DNA of 8,251 nucleotides. Origin: Betaproteobacteria bacterium (lineage in GTDB: Bacteria; Pseudomonadota; Gammaproteobacteria; Burkholderiales; Burkholderiaceae). The notes under the pieces were generated by a model. It was given only the letters and a program-made list of their open reading frames with translations. It had not been told where the DNA came from and made no database searches. Each line of letters opens with the position of its first letter. Position 1 is the first letter of the stretch. The DNA is taken from positions 1 to 8,251 of the forward strand of contig JAATGO010000040.1 of the NCBI GenBank assembly GCA_015654605.1. Direction: 5' to 3'. Of the stretch, positions 1 through 6,650 are shown piece after piece. The position numbers and the translations under genes are program-made.

Positions 1-1728
1 AATGTCGATCATATTGAATTTCTCAATGGTCCTGCTTCTGTATTGTATGGTACGGGTTTTATTGGCGGCGTAGTGAATGTGGTTCCTAAAAAACCGAATA
101 TTCATTTAAAAAAACCATCCAACGAAATTCAGTTATCAGCAGGCTCTTTTGGGACATATCGACAAGCCTTTGATAGTACGGGTGCTATTAATGACACATT
201 CGCTTATCGCATTAATGTCAGTCATAATAGCTCTGATGGTTGGATGGAGCGTGGACATAATGATAGTCTGGCATTTTCTGGCGCATTGTTATGGCAGGCC
301 ACTCGAGATCTAACATTAACACTGTCAAATGACTATGGCAGTATTGGTCCAGGGAGTTACGAAGGTACACCAATTGAGAATGGACATACTGTTCCAGGTT
401 TACAAGACAAAAATTTTAACGTTGATGATGCTGATGTTCGCTTCACGGAAAACCGGACTTATTTACGGGTACGCTATCAGCTTAATGACAATGTTGTATT
501 GAATAATGATCTTTATCTGATTAAGCATGATCGTCGTTACAAAGAAACCTATACGTATGTTTATAATCCCGCAACGAGAAATGTATTGCGATCCAATTAT
601 CGGGATATTACTGGTGACCAATCACAATATGGTGACCATGGTTATGTAACGATTGATAGTGAATTATTTCGCCGAAAAAATCAGATAGTGATTGGTTTTG
701 ATATTAATCGTGTGTATTACGATCGCAATGATAATACGAATGCATCAGGTAATTTTCCTGGATCGACGACAGTGGATGCTAGCAATTTTGATCCAGGAAC
801 GTTCTCTCAAAGTCACTCTCCTGCAATGCGCGCACTGTACCGCGTCACGCTAGACCAGGCAGCTTTATTTTTACAGGATCGCTATCAGCTTAGTCGTCAA
901 TGGGCAATAGTCGGAGGTTTACGTGGAGATCACTATCAAACGACACGCGATGATTTTCTGACTTTGACAAGTGCCAGTGCTAACATCAATGCGATATCAT
1001 GGAATGCAGGCATTGTGTATAACCCATTACCTGACATAGCGTTGTACGCACAATTTGCTACGGCATCTGATCCAGTGACGTCATTAGCTAGTATTAGCGT
1101 ATCACAGATGCAGTATGGTGTTTCTCGTGGTAAGCAAACAGAAATTGGTATCAAACAGTCTTTATGGGATGGTCATGTGGAGTGGACGTTAGCAGCTTAT
1201 CGCATCATCAAGAACAATTTGCTGACACCTAACATTAATACGCCAACACTTTCCGATACCGTCGGTCAGCAATCCTCGCGTGGATTAGAAGGCTCTCTGA
1301 CGTGGAAAATAAATGATGCTTGGCGTGTTGAAGCTAATGCATCCGTACTACAAGCACGCTTTGATGATTTTGCGGCGAGTATCAGTGGCAAAATGACTTC
1401 GTTGATAGGTTATCGTCCACAGTTTGTACCAAAACGAACGGGAAATATATTCATGCTTTGGAATTTTTTGCCACAGTGGGTCGTTCGTGGAGGTGCTCAT
1501 TATGTCAGTGATCGTTATTCAGATAATACTGATCAATCACGCCTTCCTGCGTACACGGTTCTTGATGCCGGTTTGAATTGGAAGATAACTCCTCAACTGA
1601 AATTGGATTTTCGAGTCGATAATATTGCTGACAAAGTTTATGCGGCATCGACATATGCGGGTGTTGCGACACAGTGGATTCTCGGCCAACCACGTACTTT
1701 TACCGCGACAATGAATTATGCTTTCTAA
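1..1728 (+). CDS. TonB-dependent siderophore receptor, 5'-truncated by window edge
   Basis: Outer-membrane beta-barrel receptor that would import a ferric siderophore (or a similar large metal chelate) using TonB energy. The frame is open from base 1; the first codons read NVDHIEFLNGPASVLYGTG, the hallmark of the plug domain (E-x-L-x-GP-x-S-x-LYG), followed by GGVVNVVPKKP. The rest is beta-barrel: alternating aromatic/polar strands, a VDNIADKVYAAS segment near the end typical of the family, and a terminal Phe (NYAF) as in the outer-membrane assembly signal. 575 residues are visible; full receptors of this family have about 700-750, so roughly 130-170 N-terminal residues (signal peptide, TonB box, first half of plug) lie upstream. 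The stop overlaps the binding-protein gene by 11 bases. The ligand cannot be read from sequence; the neighbouring FecBCDE-type transporter and ferredoxin point to iron. Cobalamin or heme are less likely alternatives. Confidence 0.93.
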   Translation, partial: NVDHIEFLNGPASVLYGTGFIGGVVNVVPKKPNIHLKKPSNEIQLSAGSFGTYRQAFDSTGAINDTFAYRINVSHNSSDGWMERGHNDSLAFSGALLWQATRDLTLTLSNDYGSIGPGSYEGTPIENGHTVPGLQDKNFNVDDADVRFTENRTYLRVRYQLNDNVVLNNDLYLIKHDRRYKETYTYVYNPATRNVLRSNYRDITGDQSQYGDHGYVTIDSELFRRKNQIVIGFDINRVYYDRNDNTNASGNFPGSTTVDASNFDPGTFSQSHSPAMRALYRVTLDQAALFLQDRYQLSRQWAIVGGLRGDHYQTTRDDFLTLTSASANINAISWNAGIVYNPLPDIALYAQFATASDPVTSLASISVSQMQYGVSRGKQTEIGIKQSLWDGHVEWTLAAYRIIKNNLLTPNINTPTLSDTVGQQSSRGLEGSLTWKINDAWRVEANASVLQARFDDFAASISGKMTSLIGYRPQFVPKRTGNIFMLWNFLPQWVVRGGAHYVSDRYSDNTDQSRLPAYTVLDAGLNWKITPQLKLDFRVDNIADKVYAASTYAGVATQWILGQPRTFTATMNYAF

Positions 1729-2824
1729 TAATTTCTCTTGTCGGCGTAGGCAGCAAATATGGCGATCATATTTGTTTGTTTTATGTCTATTCGGGGTATC
1801 GTTGTTCCTAACAATACCTTCTCATGCACAAAGCAATTCTCACTCTCTTCATTTTCATGATGATGTTGGTCGTGAACTCACATTAAAGACACCCTTGCGA
1901 CGCGTAGTGGTATTTAATCGCTATACGCTCGAATTTGTTCGTGCTATTGCAGGCATGCAACCGGTAGTTGGCATTGATATGGATGCCGTGAGAAGCCATC
2001 ATTATTGGCCAACAGTGACGGCATCGATGTTGGTAGGACAGGGACAGTCGAGCCCAAATTATGAAGCAATCGTTGCTTTGCAACCGGACGCTGTATTTTT
2101 CCCTCGGAATAGTGATTGGCAAAAAGCGGAAACCATCTTGAGTCACTTTGGTATTCCTGTTGTGGTAGTGACAGCATGGGATACGCTCAAGCATGAAGAG
2201 AATGTAATGTTGCTTGGAAAATTATTTGAGCAACAACAGCAAGCCATGACGCTTAATAACTTCTATCGATATTATCGATATTTACTTGCGAAACGTTTGC
2301 AAGGGGTATCACGTAAACGCGTTTATATTGAAGAAGTCGGGGCATATAAAACTTTATTGAAAGGTTCTGGTTGGCATGACATGGTAGAAATTGGTGGTGG
2401 CGATAATATATTTGGTGACGTGAATATAATGAATCAACCTTCAACACGTGGCAGCGTACAAGGGTTTAGTGTGGATCCTGAAGAAATCTTGGCGCGACGT
2501 CCCGATGTTATCGTGAAATTGGAACCGGCACAGTATGAAGCACAAAGCCGACGCTTTTCGGCGCAAATATTAAATGACATTGCTGCGCGTCCAGGATTTG
2601 ATCGGCTTGCTGCTGTGCGTAATGGGCAGGTATATCACATCAGTTATTATCTGGCTGGAGGATGTTCCAAGATTATCGGAGCATTGCAGATTGCCAAATG
2701 GTTGTATCCCGAACGATTTAAGGATATTGATCCAGAGCAGGTCATGCGTGTTTGGCTGGAGCGTTTTCAACAAGTGCCCGCTCCTGGTGGATATACCGCA
2801 TCATTGGCGGAGTTACGTCAGTGA
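1718..2824 (+). CDS. ABC transporter periplasmic binding protein, FecB/BtuF type (iron-siderophore)
   Basis: Periplasmic solute-binding protein (COG0614-type helical backbone family) that would take the chelate from the receptor and deliver it to the inner-membrane permease. 368 residues. A Sec signal peptide is clear: basic n-region (RRRQQIWR), hydrophobic core at about residues 17-33 and a likely cut after SHA at residue 37; no lipobox is seen, so a soluble periplasmic protein is expected. The mature part opens with DDVGRELTLKTPLRRVVV, the family's usual first strand, then VGIDMDA, an 'ALQPDAVFF' segment and a late RNGQVYHISYYLAGG segment followed by AKWLYPERFKDIDPE, a C-terminal motif common in archaeal/bacterial members. 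The ATG lies inside the receptor's last codons and has only a poor ribosome site, which suggests coupling. The mature N-terminus carries three histidines (42, 45, 47), unusual at this position. Confidence 0.9.
   Translation: MLSNNFSCRRRQQIWRSYLFVLCLFGVSLFLTIPSHAQSNSHSLHFHDDVGRELTLKTPLRRVVVFNRYTLEFVRAIAGMQPVVGIDMDAVRSHHYWPTVTASMLVGQGQSSPNYEAIVALQPDAVFFPRNSDWQKAETILSHFGIPVVVVTAWDTLKHEENVMLLGKLFEQQQQAMTLNNFYRYYRYLLAKRLQGVSRKRVYIEEVGAYKTLLKGSGWHDMVEIGGGDNIFGDVNIMNQPSTRGSVQGFSVDPEEILARRPDVIVKLEPAQYEAQSRRFSAQILNDIAARPGFDRLAAVRNGQVYHISYYLAGGCSKIIGALQIAKWLYPERFKDIDPEQVMRVWLERFQQVPAPGGYTASLAELRQ
2806..2812 (+). promoter_or_regulatory. Ribosome binding site deciding the GTG start of the permease
   Basis: GGCGGAG, with GGAG at 2809-2812 and 8 bases to the GTG at 2821. 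It supports the GTG start over an in-frame TTG at 2752, which would add 23 non-membrane residues and a 73-base overlap. Confidence 0.6.
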
Positions 2825-3915
2825 ATCCGCAACCGACAAATAGATCTGCACAGGAGAAACTTCACTGGAGTTTGCAACGCTATCGTCGGCGCAACAGTCT
2901 GATACTGTTATGTGGACTACTATTATTGCTTGCCACAATGAGTGTTTCCGCCACTATTGGTGTGGAAAAATTAAGTCTAATGATAGCTGTACGCGCGCTA
3001 TTTGCACCGTTACTGCCATCCTCCTGGCTCAGTGATATCTTGCCATGGCAAATAAACTTGCTGCAACAATTGAGATTGCCCCGTATCGTTATGGCGTTAG
3101 TTGCTGGTACAGGCTTGGCGTTAGCGGGTACCGCCATGCAGGGGATTACGCGAAATCCTTTGGTGAGTCCCTATACATTAGGTATTTCTCCAGCAGCTGC
3201 ATGTGGTGCCTCGTTGGCAATTTTGTCCGGAATAACAGGAGTCTGGGGAGGAACCTATCTAATTGTGATGGCGGCATTTATTAGTGCCATATTATGCGCT
3301 ATATTGGTATTGGCATTTTCTGCCTTGCGTGGTGTTAGCTCAACCACGCTGGTGTTATGTGGTGTTGGCCTGACTTACCTATTCAGTGCATTTACGGCAA
3401 GCATACAGTTTGTAGCAACAGAACAGCAGTTGGCAGCAATTGTACAATGGACATTCGGCTCTCTCAATGGGAGCACCTGGAATGAAGTGTGTATTGCTGG
3501 TAGTGTGGTACTGCTTGCAATGCCATTATTACAGCGATATGCATGGGCGTTGAATGCCTTGGCTGGTGGTGGCGATGAAATTGCAGCATCACTTGGTTCC
3601 AGGGTAAGTCGCGTACGTGCAGTTGTCACTATTGTTGCTGTGATGATGACTGCTGCTATCGTCAGTTTTACTGGTGTTATTGGTTTCGTTGGATTGGTGG
3701 CCCCACATATAGCGCGATTGCTGATTGGTGGAGACCATCGCTGGTTGTTACCATTTTCGGCTCTTGTTGGCGCACTGTTGGTTTTACTCTCAGATATGGT
3801 GGGACGTTTATTGTTTGCACCGGTGATTATTCCCGTTGGTATTGTTGTCGCGTATATTGGCGTGCCACTCTTTTTGCATTTGTTATTGTCGGGTCGGCGT
3901 AAGGCAATACTATGA
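2821..3915 (+). CDS. ABC transporter permease, FecCD family (iron-siderophore uptake)
   Basis: Inner-membrane permease of the FecCD/BtuC family, expected to act as a homodimer with the adjacent ATPase. 364 residues from the GTG start, close to the family's usual 330-360. After a basic cytoplasmic N-terminus (QRYRRRN, about residues 19-25) come about ten hydrophobic segments. Family landmarks are present: RLPRIVMALVAG near residue 84, GTAMQGITRNPLVSPYTLGI just after it, the ATPase-coupling stretch GFVGLVAPHIARLL starting at about residue 288, GDHRWLLPFSALVGALLVLLSD, and IPVGIVVAYIGVPLFLHLL at the end. The GTG overlaps the previous stop in the classic GTGA 4-base arrangement, and the gene's own stop overlaps the next ATG in ATGA. 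There is a single permease gene, so a homodimer is inferred rather than a FecC/FecD or FepD/FepG heterodimer. Confidence 0.92.
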   Translation: MNPQPTNRSAQEKLHWSLQRYRRRNSLILLCGLLLLLATMSVSATIGVEKLSLMIAVRALFAPLLPSSWLSDILPWQINLLQQLRLPRIVMALVAGTGLALAGTAMQGITRNPLVSPYTLGISPAAACGASLAILSGITGVWGGTYLIVMAAFISAILCAILVLAFSALRGVSSTTLVLCGVGLTYLFSAFTASIQFVATEQQLAAIVQWTFGSLNGSTWNEVCIAGSVVLLAMPLLQRYAWALNALAGGGDEIAASLGSRVSRVRAVVTIVAVMMTAAIVSFTGVIGFVGLVAPHIARLLIGGDHRWLLPFSALVGALLVLLSDMVGRLLFAPVIIPVGIVVAYIGVPLFLHLLLSGRRKAIL

Positions 3916-4670
3916 TGTTGGATATTGTTAATCTAAGCTATTGCTACGGTGCCAGAACCATACTCGATAACATCGACTTACAGATTAATGCGGGTGAAAT
4001 TGTCTGCCTGATTGGCCCCAATGGAACAGGGAAAAGTACACTGCTGAAGTGTATCAATCGATTTTTGATCCCGCAGTATGCACGTGTCATGTTGGAAGGA
4101 CGTGCACTGAAAGATTTCTCTCAGCGTGATCTGGCTCGTGTCATTGCCTATGTCCCGCAACAAACGGGACCTACCATGGCATTGCGTGTTATTGATATGA
4201 TTGCGCTCGGGCGTGTACCACATCGTACCTATACCAGTGCAACACATGATCAGGAAATTGTGATTGAGGTCATCGAGCGTTTGCATTTACACATGCAGGC
4301 ATTGCGTCCGTATGATGAATTGAGTGGAGGTGAACGGCAACGCGTATTGCTGGCACGTGCATTAGTGCAGCAAAGCCGTTTATTATTATTAGACGAGCCG
4401 ACCAGCGAGCTTGATCTTTATCACCAGCTTGATACCATGATGGCAATTCGCCAAATTGCGGATGAGCAAGGTTGTGGCGTGCTGATTGCCATGCATGATC
4501 TCGCACTGGCTAGCCGTTTTGCTGATCGTCTGGTGATGTTAAAAGAAGGGAATATTGTTGCACAGGGATCTTGGCAACAGGTGCTGACTCCCCAAAATAT
4601 CAAAGTCGTGTATAACGTTGATGCCATTGTTGGTAGTGATGCTGATATTCCCTATGTGATTGCTTATTGA
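3912..4670 (+). CDS. ABC transporter ATP-binding protein, FecE/FhuC type
   Basis: Cytoplasmic ATPase that powers the FecCD-type permease. 252 residues, normal for the family. All nucleotide-binding motifs are present: Walker A GPNGTGKST (35-43), Q-loop YVPQQ (about 80-84), signature LSGGERQR (137-144), Walker B LLLLDEP with D161/E162, D-loop SELD and the H-loop histidine 195 in AMHD. The glutamate after Walker B is intact, so it should hydrolyse ATP. In 'GTGKST' a threonine replaces the usual serine/alanine/cysteine of the siderophore subfamily, a tolerated change. It starts at the first of two consecutive ATGs; the first overlaps the permease stop by 4 bases and has TAAGG 7 bases upstream. 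The context (receptor, binding protein, permease) assigns it to iron-chelate uptake rather than to another importer. Confidence 0.94.
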   Translation: MMLDIVNLSYCYGARTILDNIDLQINAGEIVCLIGPNGTGKSTLLKCINRFLIPQYARVMLEGRALKDFSQRDLARVIAYVPQQTGPTMALRVIDMIALGRVPHRTYTSATHDQEIVIEVIERLHLHMQALRPYDELSGGERQRVLLARALVQQSRLLLLDEPTSELDLYHQLDTMMAIRQIADEQGCGVLIAMHDLALASRFADRLVMLKEGNIVAQGSWQQVLTPQNIKVVYNVDAIVGSDADIPYVIAY

Positions 4671-4717
4671 AACTGAAGACATGATTGTTTTCAGTGTTGA
4701 AAAGGAATTTTTCCGCA

Positions 4718-5032
4718 ATGGAGCGAAAAAACGTTTTTTCTGTATTAATAGAGCCGTCAGGGTTGATGTTTGAAGCCTCGTCTGAAACGACGTTATTACA
4801 AGCAGCATTTGCTGGAAAAGTTTTGCTTCCTAGTTCCTGTAGAAATGGTACATGTCGTACCTGTATTTGCCACCTCAAACAAGGTCATGTCACATACCGT
4901 ATTGAATGGCCTGGCCTTAGCAGAGAAGAAAAATTGAGCGGTTATATTTTGCCCTGCGTAGCTAGAGCAGCCAGTGATTTACTCATTGAGCATCCCGCAG
5001 CAGTTTCATTAGCGGAGTCATCAGAAAGATAG
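4718..5032 (+). CDS. Plant-type [2Fe-2S] ferredoxin at end of iron-uptake operon
   Basis: Small soluble electron-transfer protein of 104 residues. The cluster-binding pattern is visible as C41-x4-C46-x2-C49 and a distal C80, matching plant/XylT-type [2Fe-2S] ferredoxins; the motif SSCRNGTCRTC and ILPCVARAASDL are typical. A fifth cysteine (C51) lies just after the cluster loop. I chose the ATG at 4718 because AAAGGA lies 11 bases upstream and the protein then begins directly with the first beta strand; an in-frame TTG at 4685 would add 11 residues with no family match. It lies 47 bases after the ATPase stop, same strand, with no terminator visible between, so it is probably in the same operon. 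By inference it supplies electrons to reduce ferric iron and release it from the imported siderophore, the role that FhuF or siderophore reductases fill elsewhere. No dedicated reductase partner is seen in the window. Confidence 0.88.
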   Translation: MERKNVFSVLIEPSGLMFEASSETTLLQAAFAGKVLLPSSCRNGTCRTCICHLKQGHVTYRIEWPGLSREEKLSGYILPCVARAASDLLIEHPAAVSLAESSER

Positions 5033-5036
5033 TTTT

Positions 5037-5993
5037 CTACTGTAGGCTGATACGGCCAAATTCATCATGTGTCGTTGCACTGAAAAGAGTGCGCAGCCAT
5101 TTGTGAGCAGGGTTACGCGCATCTCGCTCGTGCCATAGCATGTCAACATGTTCTTCTGGCGTTGGAAATGGTAATTCTTTGACGATCAGTGCTTCAGTCA
5201 TTCCTGTGGCGGCGATGAGGTGGCGTGGTAGAACAGTAATAAGATCAGAACTGGCTACAATACGGCCAGCAGAAAAGAACTGATTGACGGTCAATAAAAT
5301 TTTGCGAGAGCGATTCATACTAATGAGAACATCGTCAATTACTGCATGGGGACGTCCAGACAAACTCACGAGCAAATGATCCGCCGCACAGTAGCTGTCG
5401 AGTGTCAGTTCTGTTTTTGCCAGAGGATTGTTTTTGCCCATGACACAGACGTATTTACCGGTGTAGAGGCGTTCATGACTGATTTGTGTTTTGACGGTGC
5501 TTTGTCCGTCGGCCAGTTGTGCTGTAACACCAGGGAAAAAGCCAACGGCCAGGTCGATATCTGCACGTAGCAGCATGGCACGCGGATCGCGGGTTGTAAG
5601 AGGCATCATGCGCATCTTGATATGAGGAGCCTCACGCATGATGGTGCGCACCAGAGAGGGCAACCACAACGCTGCTGTCGCATCCACCATTGCCATGCGA
5701 AAAGTGTTCTGTGCACGAGAAACATCAAACGTTTCGGGCGCAATCACGGCTTCCAGATCCGACAGTGCCCGGCGTACGGTGGGCCATAATTCTTCTGCTC
5801 GTGGTGTTGGTTTAACACCATGGGCAGTACGAATTACCAATTCATCATGAAGAGTGTCGCGTAAACGCCGCAACGCGTTCGATACAGCCGGTTGTGTCAT
5901 GGCAAGTAAATTCGCTGCGCGAGTTAAATTTTGTTCGGTCATTACGGCATCGAAAACGCGCAATAAATTGAGATCAAGAGTGAGGAAGCTCAT
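5037..5993 (-). CDS. LysR-family transcriptional regulator
   Basis: DNA-binding regulator of the LysR family, 318 residues, a normal full length. The N-terminal winged helix-turn-helix spans about residues 8-66: LDLNLLRVFDAVMTEQNLTRAAN, then LAMTQPAVSNALRRLRD and LVIRTAHGVKPTPRAEEL, all at canonical positions. A linker helix follows, and residues from about 90 to 300 form the effector-binding domain (FRMAMVDATAALWLPSL, DIDLAVGFFPG). The ATG has AAGG 10 bases upstream. Its 3' end lies only 4 bases from the ferredoxin stop, convergent, with no obvious terminator. Its start faces the small-protein gene across a 170-base intergenic region with a T-N11-A palindrome, so autoregulation and control of that gene are more likely than direct control of the iron operon. 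The effector and target are not predictable from sequence. Confidence 0.93.
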   Translation of the reverse strand: MSFLTLDLNLLRVFDAVMTEQNLTRAANLLAMTQPAVSNALRRLRDTLHDELVIRTAHGVKPTPRAEELWPTVRRALSDLEAVIAPETFDVSRAQNTFRMAMVDATAALWLPSLVRTIMREAPHIKMRMMPLTTRDPRAMLLRADIDLAVGFFPGVTAQLADGQSTVKTQISHERLYTGKYVCVMGKNNPLAKTELTLDSYCAADHLLVSLSGRPHAVIDDVLISMNRSRKILLTVNQFFSAGRIVASSDLITVLPRHLIAATGMTEALIVKELPFPTPEEHVDMLWHERDARNPAHKWLRTLFSATTHDEFGRISLQ

Positions 5994-6051
5994 AGAAATC
6001 TGACCTTAACAATATAAAAATTGGATGAATTAACAAGAAACTAACGGCGCA

Positions 6052-6079
6052 TTGATGAAATATTCATAGATTATATAAC
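6052..6079 (+). promoter_or_regulatory. Candidate sigma70 promoter for the small-protein gene
   Basis: TTGATG at 6052-6057 and TATAAC at 6074-6079, spaced by 16 bases. Transcription would start near 6086, leaving a leader of about 78 bases before the ATG at 6164. The -35 box overlaps the T-N11-A palindrome. Consensus match only; AT-rich surroundings make chance matches common. Confidence 0.4.
6055..6068. promoter_or_regulatory. Candidate LysR-type operator (T-N11-A palindrome)
   Basis: ATGAA at 6055-6059 and TTCAT at 6063-6067 form an inverted repeat with a 3-base centre, and T6056 to A6068 fits the T-N11-A rule of LysR-family sites. It lies in the divergent intergenic region of the LysR gene and covers the -35 box of the candidate promoter, so binding there could control the small-protein gene. 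Short palindromes occur by chance in AT-rich DNA. Confidence 0.35.
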
Positions 6080-6150
6080 TGATATCTAAAAAGGAAACTG
6101 GAAAAGGTGTCTTTCTGTAACTACACTGCAATGCAACATCACACGTTTAA

Positions 6151-6156
6151 TGAGGG
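6151..6156 (+). promoter_or_regulatory. Ribosome binding site deciding the small-protein start
   Basis: TGAGGG with 7 bases to the ATG at 6164. This favours a 70-residue product over the longer in-frame GTG at 6107, which would add 19 residues. Confidence 0.6.
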
Positions 6157-6163
6157 TTACATC

Positions 6164-6376
6164 ATGAGTACATTGACTGCAGACTATTCTGATAAAGCAT
6201 CTGTAACGAACAAGTTTGGCGTAGTATTACGCAAACTGCTCTCTGCTTTTTCAGCAAGACAACAATTATCCCGTCAGCAACAAGATGTTTCAGAAGTCAG
6301 TCGATTGGCGAGATCATTTGAAGAAAGTCAGCCTAGTCTCGCTGCAGAGTTGCGTTTTATTGCATCACGTGGTTAA
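6164..6376 (+). CDS. Small helical protein of unknown function, 70 residues
   Basis: I do not recognise a named family. The start has a good ribosome site. The N-terminal 16 residues are polar; residues 18-31 (FGVVLRKLLSAFSA) form a likely amphipathic helix with R23/K24; then comes a Gln/Arg-rich stretch (RQQLSRQQQD, 32-41) and a second helical part ending ELRFIASRG. There is no signal peptide, no cysteine and no long membrane segment. Size, the basic first helix and the position upstream of a candidate C/U-rich sRNA recall DUF1127 small proteins, but the DUF1127 C-terminal motif (L-x-D-x-x-L-x-DIG) is absent, so I do not assign it. The gene has its own candidate promoter and is followed by about 270 bases of structured DNA with an intrinsic terminator, which may be its 3' UTR. 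Real coding is supported by the ribosome site and the regular helical composition. Confidence 0.7.
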   Translation: MSTLTADYSDKASVTNKFGVVLRKLLSAFSARQQLSRQQQDVSEVSRLARSFEESQPSLAAELRFIASRG

Positions 6377-6540
6377 GCGTTACGAAGCTAATCATTGTTC
6401 AGTAGGCAGTATCTTTTTAGTGTAGTAAAGAAGTATTAATGAGATAACAGAGTAAGGATAGTTCGCGTCTATCTTGTTTCTCAGAAATTGCTCTAAGAAA
6501 CTCAAGAAACAATGTATGTGTAAGTGATGGTGGTGTAAGC
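6377..6540 (+). other. Noncoding stretch with two hairpins downstream of the small gene
   Basis: No supported ORF. One hairpin pairs 6455-6461 with 6469-6475 (7 pairs, one G-U, loop of 7). A second pairs TTGTTTCT at 6474-6481 with AGAAACAA at 6505-6512 (8 pairs), with a competing AGAAAC at 6496-6501. These two overlap slightly, so only one can be fully formed. No convincing promoter was found, which suggests that it is transcribed as the 3' UTR of the small-protein gene. Confidence 0.4.
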
Positions 6541-6648
6541 GCGTTATGCCAACGGTAGTATGGCGTATCTTATATTATTTGGCTCCCTCCTCCTCTACAC
6601 ATCAACATCAGAAACCTCACCAGCGTATGGCTAGTGAGGTTTTTTTGT
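6541..6648 (+). ncRNA. Candidate C/U-rich anti-Shine-Dalgarno small RNA (3'-UTR derived or independent)
   Basis: Three elements in order: a hairpin TATGCCA/TGGCGTA (6545-6551 with 6561-6567, one G-U, loop of 9); an apparently unpaired stretch holding CUCCCUCCUCCUCU at 6583-6596, which is complementary to repeated AGGAGG ribosome-binding sequence; and a Rho-independent terminator at 6612-6646. This is the usual architecture of a trans-acting sRNA with an exposed seed and a terminator/U-tail that could bind Hfq. In Rhodobacter and relatives, CcsR 'cuckoo' sRNAs carry CCUCCUCCC-like loops and are cut from transcripts downstream of a DUF1127 small-protein gene; the layout here is similar, but I see no strict family match, and the C-rich tract here is not clearly in a hairpin loop. 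The 5' end is uncertain. It could simply be a 3' UTR with no separate function. Confidence 0.45.
6612..6646 (+). terminator. Rho-independent terminator
   Basis: AAACCTCAC (6612-6620) pairs perfectly with GTGAGGTTT (6634-6642); an inner AGC/GCT (6622-6624 with 6630-6632) extends the stem after one mismatch, leaving a 5-base loop. A run of T from 6640 to 6646 follows. It ends the transcript of the small-protein gene and/or the candidate sRNA. The A-run opposite is short, so it works best on the + strand. Confidence 0.85.
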
Positions 6649-6650
6649 TT

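Noticed and set aside
2752..2820. Longer permease with a TTG start at 2752
   Set aside because: It would overlap the binding-protein gene by 73 bases and add a segment unlike the family; the GTG at 2821 has a GGAG 8 bases upstream and the usual 4-base stop/start overlap.
4685..4717. TTG start for the ferredoxin
   Set aside because: No ribosome site near it and the extra 11 residues do not fit the fold; ATG 4718 is preceded by AAAGGA.
6107..6163. GTG start for the small protein
   Set aside because: The internal ATG at 6164 has a much better ribosome site (TGAGGG, 7 bases).
6377..6540. Independent promoter for the candidate sRNA
   Set aside because: TTGTTC at 6395-6400 and several AT-rich -10-like sequences exist, but none pairs with acceptable spacing.
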